DNA of 64,000 nucleotides from CAZYQW01 sp964649825 (GTDB lineage: Bacteria > Planctomycetota > B15-G4 > JADJEK01), in assembly GCA_964649825.1 (NCBI GenBank), contig CAZYQW010000081.1, positions 38,152 through 102,151 of the forward strand. Direction: 5' to 3'. The notes beneath the pieces were generated by a model. The model saw only the letters and a program-made list of their open reading frames with translations, had not been told where the DNA came from and searched no databases. Shown here in pieces: positions 38,659 through 47,731 of this stretch. Position 1 is the stretch's first letter, and the number at the start of each line of letters is the position of its first letter. A program made the translations under genes and the position numbers.

Positions 38659-39348
38659 TCAGATCGTCTCGAGACGTCGAGCGAGCGCATGGATCTCCTC
38701 GATGACGAGCTCGATCTCCTTCCTCGCGGTGTCATTCAGGACCTTCCCGTCCTGCGCGCTCTGGCTTCCCGTCTCGAAGACCGACTTCGCGAGCGAGCGC
38801 TTCCTCTCCACGTCGGTCTTGAGGTAGTCGATCTTGACCAGGATCTCGTCGTCGAGGGTCTTCCCCTCTGCGAGCTTCTGCTCCTTGAGCTGAAACAGAT
38901 CACCGAACGCGGCGATCATCACTTTGACCCGGGGCTGGGTCTCGAGCATGAAGGAATGGAGGATCGATGCACGCGCGTCGAGGTCCTCGACGCGGCGCCG
39001 GAGTTCTTCCGCGGCGCGGCGGGCCTGGCGCCTGTTCTCGATGAACGAGGCACGATCCTCACCCTCTTTGGGGCGCTCGCGCTGGAGGGACTCGAGCTGT
39101 TGCCGTTGACGCGTCTCCTCGCTCCGGTTGCCGGCGAGATCCCGGTCGAGCACGAGGATGTCGGGTCGGATGGAGCGAAGCGCATCGACGGTTCGTGTCA
39201 CGGCGAGCAGCTCGTGATTGACCTCGTCGAGCGTGGACCCGATCTCCTCCTCGATTCGCACCAGGTCGGTGTCCGACGACTTCAGAAGGGCGAACAACGC
39301 CGCGCCGATCACGGCGACGAGGATGGCGAGGATGGCGATTCCCTTCAC
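38659..39348 (-). CDS. Membrane-anchored coiled-coil protein
   Basis: A 229-residue protein: a single N-terminal membrane helix (about 3-22) followed by a long, charged coiled coil (about 30-220, rich in Glu/Arg/Leu heptads). No domain family is recognised. GTG at 39348 is chosen because it places the helix at the extreme N-terminus, with GGAG ten bases upstream; the longer reading frame runs under the divergent HEAT-VWA gene. It is divergently paired with that gene, so shared regulation is likely. Confidence 0.6.
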   Translation of the reverse strand: MKGIAILAILVAVIGAALFALLKSSDTDLVRIEEEIGSTLDEVNHELLAVTRTVDALRSIRPDILVLDRDLAGNRSEETRQRQQLESLQRERPKEGEDRASFIENRRQARRAAEELRRRVEDLDARASILHSFMLETQPRVKVMIAAFGDLFQLKEQKLAEGKTLDDEILVKIDYLKTDVERKRSLAKSVFETGSQSAQDGKVLNDTARKEIELVIEEIHALARRLETI

Positions 39349-39423
39349 GAGTACGTGGCTCCGGTTTCCGCGGGATCTTGGATCACTATAGAGCGTAGAA
39401 ACGACGAGGGTGACCGCTTCGCC

Positions 39424-39450
39424 TTGCTCGCGCGTTGCGGGTCCTATAAC
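39424..39450 (+). promoter_or_regulatory. Promoter of the HEAT-VWA gene
   Basis: TTGCTC (39424-39429) and TATAAC (39445-39450) with a 15-base spacer lie 53 bases before the TTG start. Confidence 0.45.
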
Positions 39451-39502
39451 CTCGTTCAACAGACTTACGAATCTCCGCCGCGGAAACGCCGGGAGGTCCC
39501 CC

Positions 39503-41047
39503 TTGAGCGCTCTCCTACTTTCACTCCTGCTCGTCGTGGCGCCGTTCGTCGCGGCCGACGAGAACATGGAAGAGATGGTGGCCGAGTTCAACCGTTTCTA
39601 CCGGGGGAACGCGAGCGTCGCCGAGAAGATCGAGGCGATCCACGTGCTCGACCGGGCGGACACGCCGGCTGCGGTCGAGGCGTTGATGAAGTGCTTCGAC
39701 GATCCAGACTTCGCGGTGCGCCAGACCGCCGTCCAGGTGCTCGGCGGCTATCGCACCGTGGAATGTGCGCAGTACCTGATCACCAACATCGTCGCGAACA
39801 AGCACATGAAGAACGGCGACACGAAGATCGTCGCCGTCGACGCCTTGTCGTTCATGGGGCACCCCATCGCGATCGCGCCGATCACCGAGCTCCTCGATGC
39901 GAAGGAAAGCGACATGAAGCTCGCCTGCCTGCGCGCGCTCGGCCGGCTGAAGGCGACCGACTCCGTCCCCGCCGTCTTGAAGGTCCTCGAGGAACGAGAG
40001 CCGGCGGTGCGCATCGCGGCGATCGACACGCTGGGCGAGATTCGAAACCCGGAAGCGAACCCGGCGGTGTTGGCGCGCCTGGCGTCGAGCTTGTGGCAGG
40101 AACGATCCGCCGTCATCGGAGCGCTCGCGAAGCTCCGGCAGAAGGAGAGCATCCAGCCACTCATCGATCTCCTCAGCACGGAGAACGGTCGTCTCATCGA
40201 TGACGCACTGGCTGCGTTGCTCTCGCTGACGACCTTCGATCTTGGCCACAAGCCGGAGCGATGGCAGGAGACGTGGAATCGGGTGAAGGACCAGTTCGTG
40301 GTCCCGACGGAGGAGGAGATCCGGAAGGCGCGCGAGGCATTCGAGAACGCGAAGCTCCGCTACGACCCCGGGTCCGACGACTTCGCCGGGATTCCGACCA
40401 AGTCGAAGCGAATCCTCTACGTGGTCGACATCTCCGGCTCGATGGAAGAGCCGCTCCTCGACCGTGAGAAGTTCCGGCTGCAGGGACGGACCTACAGCTC
40501 GTTCGTGAAGATGGAGGTCGTGAAGCACGAGCTCGCCCGCACTCTCGAGAACCTCGACGACACCGTCTTCTTCAACGTGATCGCGTTCGCCACCAAGGTG
40601 AAGCCGTGGAAGAAGCGGGGACTGGTGCAGGCGAATATCCTGAATCGCAAGGCGGCCGCGAAGTGGGTCCTTTCGCTGCAGCCGATCGGCGGCGCGTCGC
40701 AGAACCTGAAGAAGAAGGCGGGCCTCGCGCTCGCGTCCGGCGGCGGGCTCGGCAAGACCAACACCTACGAAGCGCTGATGACCGCGCTCGAGGCCAAGGC
40801 CGCGCAGGCCGGCTACGACACCGACCTCGGTTCGCCCGTCGACACGATCTACTTCCTCTCCGACGGCGACCCCACCGCGGGCGAGATCACCGAGATCGAC
40901 CGCATCCTCCAGGAGGTGAATCGCGTCAACTCGCTGCGCAAGATCGCCATCCACACGATCAACATCGGCCGGAACGAGCGTGGAAAGATCCTGATGAAGG
41001 AGCTCGCCCGCATGAACGACGGGCAGTTCATCGATCTCGGCGAGTAG
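39503..41047 (+). CDS. Secreted HEAT-repeat / von Willebrand factor A protein
   Basis: A 514-residue protein with a signal peptide (SALLLSLLLVVAPFVAA), HEAT-like helical repeats (about 35-260, repeated 'A-V-R-x-A-A-x-x-x-L-G' units) and a VWA domain (about 300-510). The VWA domain has an intact MIDAS start DISGS (about D309) and a matching later acidic segment LSDGDPT. TTG at 39503 is chosen: GGGAGG lies six bases upstream and it starts exactly at the signal peptide. HEAT plus metal-binding VWA suggests protein-protein binding in the periplasm; no partner is known. Confidence 0.8.
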   Translation: MSALLLSLLLVVAPFVAADENMEEMVAEFNRFYRGNASVAEKIEAIHVLDRADTPAAVEALMKCFDDPDFAVRQTAVQVLGGYRTVECAQYLITNIVANKHMKNGDTKIVAVDALSFMGHPIAIAPITELLDAKESDMKLACLRALGRLKATDSVPAVLKVLEEREPAVRIAAIDTLGEIRNPEANPAVLARLASSLWQERSAVIGALAKLRQKESIQPLIDLLSTENGRLIDDALAALLSLTTFDLGHKPERWQETWNRVKDQFVVPTEEEIRKAREAFENAKLRYDPGSDDFAGIPTKSKRILYVVDISGSMEEPLLDREKFRLQGRTYSSFVKMEVVKHELARTLENLDDTVFFNVIAFATKVKPWKKRGLVQANILNRKAAAKWVLSLQPIGGASQNLKKKAGLALASGGGLGKTNTYEALMTALEAKAAQAGYDTDLGSPVDTIYFLSDGDPTAGEITEIDRILQEVNRVNSLRKIAIHTINIGRNERGKILMKELARMNDGQFIDLGE

Positions 41048-41051
41048 CAGC

Positions 41052-41085
41052 GCGGCGGCGCCGCTCGACTCAGGGGAGCCGCCGC
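41052..41085 (+). terminator. Possible terminator after the HEAT-VWA gene
   Basis: GCGGCGGCGCC and GGAGCCGCCGC can pair with small mismatches shortly after the stop. A second small stem (GGCCG ... CGGCC) with a TTTT loop follows. Confidence 0.4.
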
Positions 41086-41115
41086 GGCCGGATCATGTTT
41101 TCGGCCGCTTCCCCC

Positions 41116-41143
41116 TTGCCATCCGTCCGGCCGCGCGGATACT
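41116..41143 (+). promoter_or_regulatory. Promoter of tRNA-Pro
   Basis: TTGCCA (41116-41121) and GATACT (41138-41143) are 16 bases apart and start about 28 bases upstream of the tRNA. Confidence 0.5.
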
Positions 41144-41170
41144 AGTCCGTTTCTTGACGGCGAATCGCGT

Positions 41171-41248
41171 CGGGGTGTGGCTCAGCTTGGCTAGAGCGCT
41201 TGCTTCGGGAGCAAGAGGTCGGAGGTTCAAATCCTCTCACCCCGACCA
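41171..41248 (+). tRNA. tRNA-Pro (anticodon CGG), CCA encoded
   Basis: The acceptor stem CGGGGTG pairs perfectly with CACCCCG, followed by discriminator A and an encoded CCA. The D arm (GGCTCAGC..GAGC), anticodon stem-loop (CTTGC TTCGGGA GCAAG, anticodon CGG) and T arm (GGAGG TTCAAAT CCTCT) are all canonical. The 3' end borders a decayed accessory region, a common integration point for mobile elements. Confidence 0.96.
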
Positions 41249-41252
41249 TCTT

Positions 41253-41507
41253 TCAGAAGGGCCGTTCCGCGAGCCGGCGCGCGTGGCCGCGACGGATGTG
41301 CGCGAGCCGCTTGTCGATGACCGCGACGAGCGCCGTCGTCTCCGTCGCGCCGTTCGAGCGCTCCGGCTCGAACCGGAACGCCACGACCACCGGCAACACG
41401 TCCTGCAGGACGTCGTCGACCTCGTCGGGCCGGAAGCCCTTCTTGCGCGCGCGCCGCTCATTGAGTTCGACCTTCCACTGCTCCACCAACCGCCGGTAGT
41501 TCGCCAT
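41253..41507 (-). pseudogene. Truncated planctomycete-type sigma-70-like factor
   Basis: An 84-residue reading frame starting MANYRRLVEQWKVEL, with a sigma region 2-like segment (FRPDEVDDVLQDVLPVVVAF ... ALVAVIDKRLAHIRR). It ends five bases after the tRNA-Pro 3' end with no region 4, so it is read as a C-terminally truncated sigma factor. The family match is by memory of similar short sigma factors. Confidence 0.5.
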
Positions 41508-41605
41508 TGTCCGCACCCCGTTGAAGGGACCAGATGGCTCCGGACCTCCCGGAGCGCGGACGCCCACTCTTCGCAGGCTGCGGGCTCATCTCCTTGCGGC
41601 TCAAA

Positions 41606-41668
41606 ATGCATCTGCGGGCGCGCATCGACCGTGAGCCTGCGAGGCTCATGCGCGCATATGCATCTGCG
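41606..41668. repeat. Paired ATGCATCTGCG repeats and small hairpin in a divergent control region
   Basis: ATGCATCTGCG occurs at 41606-41616 and 41658-41668. Between them GAGCCT-GCG-AGGCTC (41633-41647) forms a 6-bp hairpin. They sit between the divergent sigma and HTH fragments (41508-41747), where operator or promoter sites of a prophage-like element would be. Confidence 0.4.
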
Positions 41669-41747
41669 CGCCGCTCAGCAATGAGCCTGGCGGCTGGCAA
41701 ACAACTCCTCGGCGCGGCTGAAACGTCCGCGACCAAGGAGTTCGACG

Positions 41748-41925
41748 ATGGCCAAAGCCAAGGCTCGCAAGAGCGACCCGTTCACCTCGCACGAAGCACC
41801 GCGCGAAGTCGAGGAGAGCGGCCGCGCGCAGGCTCAGCGCCGACTGCGCCTCGCGGAAGTACTGAAGACCCCAGGCCAGACGGCCGCGGAGATCGCGGTC
41901 ACGATCGGCCTGGAGCGGCACGCGC
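41748..41925 (+). pseudogene. Truncated phage-type HTH protein
   Basis: ATG 41748 has AAGGAG eight bases upstream. About 59 residues read MAKAKARKSDPFTSHEAPRE, then a PGQTAAEIAVTIGLERH helix-turn-helix, the layout of small phage/plasmid regulators. Near 41920 the sequence changes to the reverse strand of a DNA methylase, so the gene is cut at a recombination junction. Confidence 0.55.
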
Positions 41926-42420
41926 CCGCGAGCTCCGAAACCATGAACGCCAGCGCGCGGTCCGAAAGCGTGATCTCCTCGCTGCCTCGGAAGACCGTCT
42001 TGTACTGCCTCTTCACTTCGTCGAAGAGCGGCATGACGCGCTTCTTGATGGCCTTCTGCCCCTCGGGGTCGAACTGCTCGTCGATGAGTTGCCCGTTCTT
42101 CTCGAAGCGGCCAGCCCAGAAGCGGCGCGCGTCGTTCGGCTGACGCTCGTCGTGCATCTTGGCGAAGATGAGATAGAGGAACTGCCAGAAGGCCGCGTCC
42201 TTCGGCATGCCCTCGTTGCCGTGGATGTAGTTGTGGCAGCGGCGGAAGGCCGTGCGCAGCATCTCAGGATCGGCGCGACGGAGCTTGGCGTGCGAGGCGA
42301 CGTCGTGCGTGCCGATCGACTCGTCGGCGAGCGGCCAGTGTGATGTAGTCGAGGACCTTGCCGTCCTCGATGGCGATCGTCTCCGCGGCGCTCGGCGTCG
42401 TTCTTGGCGAACGGCGCGCG
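41925..42420 (-). pseudogene. N-6 DNA methylase fragment (type I/IIG restriction-modification), frameshifted
   Basis: The frame ending near 41925 reads MLRTAFRRCHNYIHGNEGMP, then FWQFLYLIFAKMHDE ... VMPLFDEVKRQY ... ALAFMVSELA. This is the region that precedes the methyltransferase core in large N-6 DNA methylases (family 'FRRCHNYI-GN-G'). Upstream codons need at least one 1-base frame change to continue (DGKVLDYIT, then WPLADESIGTHDVASHAKLR). The SAM-binding and NPPY/DPPY core is missing, so the gene is dead. Confidence 0.6.
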
Positions 42421-42969
42421 GCCGAAGTCGTCACGGAACTCCTCGACGAGGCGGAGACGGCGCGGAAGGACCATGAACAGAACGCTCGCGTCGCCGAAGG
42501 CGAAGCGGCGGAGAAGGAACGTGAGCTGAAGGAGCTCGAGGCGCGGCGTCGCGACCTCACGGCTCGTGAGCCCGAATGGCGAGCGCACGCCGATCGTGCC
42601 GAGCGCATCGGTCAGTACTTGGGAATGGTCGTCGACAGCCGGACGACCCTCGACTCTGCCCGGTCGGAGCTCGTCAAGCAAGTGGCAGCCGCGCGTCGAG
42701 CCGAAGACGACGCCCACGAAGCTGGGGAGCGACTTCTCCAGCAGGCGCGGGAGCTACTCGCCGCCGATGGCCCGTTCCCTGCCGAGCTGTTGAAGCTGAA
42801 GGACCAGATCGGCGCCGAACTCGTCGCGGGCAGCTTCGAAGACATCGGACTCGACGAGGCGGCACGACTCGAGGCCCGGCTCGGTGCGCTCGCGCAGGCG
42901 CTGGTCGTCGACGATCCCAGCGGCGCGGCGCAGGCGATCGCGCAGCGGTCCGTCGCGAGCTCGGCCTGA
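42358..42969 (+). pseudogene. C-terminal fragment of a large coiled-coil (SMC-like) ATPase
   Basis: The reading frame is open from 42358, but the homologous-looking part starts near 42430. It is a long coiled coil (LLDEAETARKDHEQNAR ... LVKQVAAARRAEDDAHEAGE) ending in FEDIGLDEAARLEARLGALA ... LVVDDPSGAAQ, similar to internal segments of SMC-like ATPases in plasmid-exclusion or defence operons. Neither Walker A nor the signature motif is present. It starts at the junction with the reversed methylase fragment. The family call is tentative. Confidence 0.4.
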
Positions 42970-43195
42970 ATCCGCGCGAGCACGTACTCCCGGCGAAACA
43001 GCAGCCACGTGACGTCCGGGCGGCGCCGCTTGCCTCGCGCCGTGAAGCGGCATCGGGACGGTGCTCGTCGACCACGCCATGCCCACGCCTTGAAGCGTCC
43101 GGCGCAGACGTCGGGCTGGCGTGGCGGATCCGCGATCTATAAAGGTATGGTTGCGCCCTTCACTCCGGGCCCCTCCGCGCTCGATCAGGTGGTCG

Positions 43196-44470
43196 ATGGA
43201 ACGTCCTCTCTCCCGCTTCGCCGTGACCGCTGTCGTCGCCCTCGGAGGCCTCGCGCTCGCCGGTCACGCGTCGGCACAGAAGCCGCAGAGCGAGCCGCCG
43301 CCGCCGGCCAAGGTGTCGCTCGCGACGGTGACGCGCCGGACGTTCCGTCCGACCGTCGAGGTGATCGGCGAGGCGCGCGCGATCCGCTACGCGCAGGTCG
43401 GCAGCGAGGTGGACGGGATCGTCCGCGAGCTCGACGTGGCGGACGGCGACCGCCTGGAGGCGGGCGAGCTGCTCGTCCGGCTCGACTCGCGCCTGCGCGA
43501 GATCGGGCGCACCCAGGCCGCTGCCGAACTCGACGTCGCGAACGAGCAGCACCGCGAGTACCAGGCGGGCAGCCGCGAGGAGGACGTGCGCGAGGCGGAG
43601 GCCGCGCTGCGCGAGGCCGAGGCGAAGCTGGCCGAGGCGGAGCGCGACCGCGCTCGGGTCGACTCGCTCCACGAGACCGACTTCCTCTCCGAGAAGGAGC
43701 GCGACGTCGCGACGACGGCCGAGCAGACCGCGCGGGCCGCGCTCGCCGCGAAGCGCGCCGCGCTGGACCGCATCCAGGCCGGGCCCCGTGCCGAGGCGGT
43801 CGCCCGCGCGGCGGCCGACGTCCGCGCCAAGGAGGCGGCGCTCCGACTCATCGACGAGGAGATCGATCGCACCCGCATCGTGGCGCCGTTCCCCGGCGTG
43901 GTGGTCGAGCGCCACGTCGACGTCGGCGAGTCGGTGCGCGCCGGCGACCCGCTCGTCACGCTGCTGCAGGTCGACCCGATCGACGTCTACGTCGAGGTCG
44001 CCGAGCAGAGAATCGATCGGGTGCGGCCCGGCGCGTCGGTCTCGATCTGGTTCGACGGCGTACCGGCCGTGACGTTCTCGGGGACGATCGCGGCCGTCGT
44101 CCCCGCGGCCAACCGCCGCGCTCGTACGTTCCCGGTGCGCATCCGGCTCGAGAACGACGACCACCGCGTGCTCCCCGGGATGGCGGCGCGCGCCATCGTG
44201 CCGACCGGCGGCGGCGAGGAGCTCGCGGTCCCGCTCGACGCGATCGTGCGCTCGCCGGAGGGCGCGGTCGTCTACACCGTCGAGGACGGCCGGGCGCGGC
44301 CGGTGCCGGTCGCGGTCGGGACGAAGGACGGGACGATGGTGGCCGTGTCAGGAGCGCTCGTCGAGGGGCAGCCCGTCGTCGTCCGGGGGAACGAGGCGCT
44401 CTTCCTCGGCCGCGAGGTCGTGATCGTCGACGACCGGAGCGGCACCGGCGCGCCGGAAGGCGGCCCTTGA
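43196..44470 (+). CDS. RND efflux periplasmic adaptor (membrane fusion protein)
   Basis: A 424-residue HlyD/AcrA-family adaptor. A signal peptide (about 1-25, ending GHASA) is followed by a barrel-sandwich half (VGSEVDGIVRELDVADGDRLEAGELLVRLD), a long alpha-hairpin coiled coil (about 105-205), the second lipoyl half (IVAPFPGVVVERHVDVGESVRAGDPL), and beta-barrel and membrane-proximal domains. It bridges the RND pump to an outer-membrane channel. ATG 43196; the frame upstream is noise. The permease starts inside its stop codon. Confidence 0.9.
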   Translation: MERPLSRFAVTAVVALGGLALAGHASAQKPQSEPPPPAKVSLATVTRRTFRPTVEVIGEARAIRYAQVGSEVDGIVRELDVADGDRLEAGELLVRLDSRLREIGRTQAAAELDVANEQHREYQAGSREEDVREAEAALREAEAKLAEAERDRARVDSLHETDFLSEKERDVATTAEQTARAALAAKRAALDRIQAGPRAEAVARAAADVRAKEAALRLIDEEIDRTRIVAPFPGVVVERHVDVGESVRAGDPLVTLLQVDPIDVYVEVAEQRIDRVRPGASVSIWFDGVPAVTFSGTIAAVVPAANRRARTFPVRIRLENDDHRVLPGMAARAIVPTGGGEELAVPLDAIVRSPEGAVVYTVEDGRARPVPVAVGTKDGTMVAVSGALVEGQPVVVRGNEALFLGREVVIVDDRSGTGAPEGGP

Positions 44471-47400
44471 GCCCGGTCCGATTCGCCATCGAGAAGCCGG
44501 TCACCGTCATCGTCGGCGTGCTGATGGTGACGCTGTTCGGCGTCCTCGCCGCGCTCGCGTTGCCGGTGCAGCTCACGCCGAACGTCGACCGTCCGCTCGT
44601 CACCGTCCAGACGCGGTGGGAGGGAGCGTCCCCGCTCGAGATCGAGCGCGAGATCATCGACGAGCAGGAGGACCAGCTCAAGTCGGTCGAGAGCATGAGG
44701 CGAATGACGTCGACGGCGGTCGAGGGGACCGGCACCGTCGAGCTCGAGTTCGCGGTCGGAGTCGACATCAACCGCGCGTTGCTCGACGTGAGCGACAAGC
44801 TGCGCCAGGTGAAGGAGTACCCAGAGAACGTCGACGAGCCGGTGATCAGCGCGGGCGAGACCGAGGGCGCGTCGGCCATCGGTTGGTTCATCCTCCGTGC
44901 GCTCGACGCCACGTCGGGACGCTCCGCGGAGATCCCGCGGCTGCGCACGCTGATCGAGGAGGTCGTGAAGCCGCGGCTCGAGCGCGCCGAGGGCGTGGCC
45001 GCCGTCGGCGTGGTCGGCGGCGTCGAGAAAGAGGTCCACGTCCGCGTCGATCCCCGCCGCCTCGCCGCTCGTCATCTCACGCTCCTCGACGTTCGTGACG
45101 CGCTCCGACGCCACAACGTCGACGTCTCGGCCGGCTCCGTCGATCAGGGCAAACGCTCGTACGTGATCCGGACCGTCGGCAAGTTCGAGTCGATCGCGCC
45201 GATCGAGGAGCTCGTGCTCGCGCGCCCGGACGGTGGCCCGATCTACCTGCGCGACGTGGCCGAGGTGCGCTTCGGCTACAAGAAGCCGGAGTCCGTCGTC
45301 CGTTCGCTCGGCCGGCCGGCGATCGCAGTGAACGCGACGCGCCAGAGCGGCACGAACGTCCTCGCCGTCATGTCCGCGCTGCAGGACGCCGTCGCCGAGA
45401 CGAACCAGCGGATCCTGCGGCCGCTGGGGCTCGAGCTGACGCAGGTGTACGACCAGACCGTCTACATCGACAGCGCGGTCGCGCTCGTCTCGCAGAACCT
45501 CTGGGTGGGCGGCGCGCTGACGATACTCATCCTCCTCCTCTTCTTGCGCAGCGGACGCAGCACGATCATCGTCGCGGTCGCGATCCCGATCAGCGTCATC
45601 GGCTCGTTCCTCGCCCTGAACGTGCTGGGTCGCAACCTGAACGTGATCAGCCTCGCCGGCCTCGCGTTCGCGGTCGGGATGGTCGTCGACAACTCGATCG
45701 TCGTTCTCGAGAACATCTACCGGCATCGCCAGGAGGGGAAGTCGGCGCGCGACGCGGCGTTCATCGGCACGCAAGAGGTCTGGGGCGCCGTCCTCGCGTC
45801 GACGCTCACGACGCTTGCCGTGTTCCTGCCGGTGGTCTTCGTCGAGGAGGAGGCGGGGCAGCTCTTCCGCGACATCGCGATCGCGATCAGCGCTGCGGTC
45901 TTCCTGTCGCTGCTCGTCTCGGTTCTCTTCATCCCGATGGCCTCGTCGCGGCTGCTCGTGAAGGTCCGGCCGCGCGGGGCGAACGCGCCAGCGGGTTCGG
46001 CGTCCGGCCGACGTGGTGCGACGGGTCGGTTCGTGGCGTTCGGTCAGAGGTTCCGCGCCGGGGTCACCGGCGTCGTGGGCTGGATCCTCCGCTCGACGTT
46101 CCGGCGCGTCGCCACCGTGGGCGGGTCGACGGGCGCCGCGCTCGTCCTGTCGTGGGTGTTCCTGCCGCCGATGTCCTACCTGCCGCAGGGAAACCAGAAC
46201 CTGGTGATCGGCTTCATGATCCCGCCCCCGGGGTACAACCCGGATGAGTTCGAGCGGATCGGGCGTCAGATCGAGGAGCGGATGGCGCCGTATTGGTCGG
46301 GCGAGCTCTCCGCCGCGCTCCGCCGGCCGGACTGGTACGAGGGCGACGGCGAGGTTCCCGGCATCTCGAACTTCTTCTACGTCGCGCGCGGGCAGTCGGT
46401 CTTCATGGGCGCGCGGAGCACGGACGACGAGAACGTCGCGCCGGTGAAGGACCTCCTGGCCTACGCGGCGCGGGACATCCCCGGCACGATGGTCTTCTCG
46501 ACCCAGCGGTCGCTCTTCGAGCGCGGGCTCGACAGCGGCAACACGATCGAACTGCAGGTCTCCGGCACGCGCATGGCGGACATCCAGCAGACGGCGCTCG
46601 CGCTGATGGGGCGGGTCTTCACCGAGCTCGGACCGGCGCGGCCCGAGCCGTCCAACTTCAACCTCGGCGCGCCCGAGGTGCAGCTCGAGATCGACGGCGC
46701 CCGCGCGGCGGAAGTCGGGCTCAACGTCGCCGACGTCGGCTTCATCGTGCAGAGCATGGTCGGCGGCGCGGTAGTGACCGACTACCGCGACGAGGGCGTG
46801 ACGATCGACGTGAAGATCGTCCCGTCGAACCGCGGCGAGCTCGTGGTCGAGGAGCTCACGGACATCCCGCTCTTTACTCCGGCCGGCGAGCTGGTCGCGC
46901 TCGGTGCGGTCGCCCGCTTCGTCGAGACGACGGGGCCCACCGAGATCCGCCACATCGAGCTCGATCGCGCGGTCACGCTGAACGTGATCCCACCCGAAGG
47001 GATGGAGCTGTCGACGGCGATGGACGTCCTGGACTCGAAGGTGCTCGCCCCGCTCCACGAGAGCGGCGCGATCCCGGACACGGTCGCCGTGTCGCTGACC
47101 GGCACCGCGGACAAGCTGCAATCGACGCGCGACTCGTTGAAGTGGAACTTCCTGCTCGCGCTGGTGATCACGTATCTCCTGCTCGCCGCGTTGTTCGAGC
47201 ACTTCGGCTACCCGCTCGTCATCCTCTTCAGCGTGCCGCTCGCCGCGGTCGGAGGGATCATCGGGCTGCGCATCGTCCATCACTACACCGGGCATCAGAT
47301 GGACGTCCTGACGATGCTCGGCTTCGTGATCCTCATCGGCACCGTCGTGAACAACGCGATCCTGATCGTGCATCAGGGGCTCCAGTCGATCCGCGAGGGC

Positions 47401-47727
47401 AAGGAGCCGCGCGCCGCGATCGAAGAGGCGGTGCGCCTGCGGGTCCGGCCGATCTTCATGTCGACGAGCACGTCGATCTGCGGCATGCTCCCTCTCGTCC
47501 TCTTTCCCGGCGCCGGCAGCGAGCTCTACCGCGGCCTCGGCAGCGTCGTCGTCGGCGGCCTCGCCGTCTCGACCGTCTTCACGCTCGTCGTGGTGCCGGC
47601 GCTGTTCGGTCAGTTCGTGCGCCCGCGTAAACCCGGCGGCGACGGCTCGGGCGACGCGGAGCAGGTCCAGCGCGAGCGCGGTACGTCGCGCCGCCCGCCG
47701 CGGGAGGCGAAGCCGGCGGGAGTGTGA
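44467..47727 (+). CDS. RND efflux permease (AcrB/HAE1 family)
   Basis: A 1086-residue pump with 12 predicted membrane helices and two large periplasmic loops. The N-terminus EKPVTVIVGVLMVTLFGVLAALALP, the pore repeat starting QLTPNVDRPLVTVQTRWEGA, and the helix-4 motif GMVVDNSIVVLENI (one of the two AcrB proton-relay acids is Asn, as in many HAE1 members) fit the family. TTG 44467 overlaps the adaptor stop (TTGA), implying coupling. Long ORF readings starting at 43009 are out-of-frame artefacts. Substrate unknown; no outer-membrane channel gene is adjacent. Confidence 0.93.
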   Translation: MSPVRFAIEKPVTVIVGVLMVTLFGVLAALALPVQLTPNVDRPLVTVQTRWEGASPLEIEREIIDEQEDQLKSVESMRRMTSTAVEGTGTVELEFAVGVDINRALLDVSDKLRQVKEYPENVDEPVISAGETEGASAIGWFILRALDATSGRSAEIPRLRTLIEEVVKPRLERAEGVAAVGVVGGVEKEVHVRVDPRRLAARHLTLLDVRDALRRHNVDVSAGSVDQGKRSYVIRTVGKFESIAPIEELVLARPDGGPIYLRDVAEVRFGYKKPESVVRSLGRPAIAVNATRQSGTNVLAVMSALQDAVAETNQRILRPLGLELTQVYDQTVYIDSAVALVSQNLWVGGALTILILLLFLRSGRSTIIVAVAIPISVIGSFLALNVLGRNLNVISLAGLAFAVGMVVDNSIVVLENIYRHRQEGKSARDAAFIGTQEVWGAVLASTLTTLAVFLPVVFVEEEAGQLFRDIAIAISAAVFLSLLVSVLFIPMASSRLLVKVRPRGANAPAGSASGRRGATGRFVAFGQRFRAGVTGVVGWILRSTFRRVATVGGSTGAALVLSWVFLPPMSYLPQGNQNLVIGFMIPPPGYNPDEFERIGRQIEERMAPYWSGELSAALRRPDWYEGDGEVPGISNFFYVARGQSVFMGARSTDDENVAPVKDLLAYAARDIPGTMVFSTQRSLFERGLDSGNTIELQVSGTRMADIQQTALALMGRVFTELGPARPEPSNFNLGAPEVQLEIDGARAAEVGLNVADVGFIVQSMVGGAVVTDYRDEGVTIDVKIVPSNRGELVVEELTDIPLFTPAGELVALGAVARFVETTGPTEIRHIELDRAVTLNVIPPEGMELSTAMDVLDSKVLAPLHESGAIPDTVAVSLTGTADKLQSTRDSLKWNFLLALVITYLLLAALFEHFGYPLVILFSVPLAAVGGIIGLRIVHHYTGHQMDVLTMLGFVILIGTVVNNAILIVHQGLQSIREGKEPRAAIEEAVRLRVRPIFMSTSTSICGMLPLVLFPGAGSELYRGLGSVVVGGLAVSTVFTLVVVPALFGQFVRPRKPGGDGSGDAEQVQRERGTSRRPPREAKPAGV

Positions 47728-47731
47728 GGGT

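Noticed and set aside
42612..42983. Minus-strand frame with a protein-like start near 43000 (DVTWLLFRREYVLARIQAEL)
   Set aside because: Only about 20 residues look protein-like; the rest is antisense to the coiled-coil fragment.
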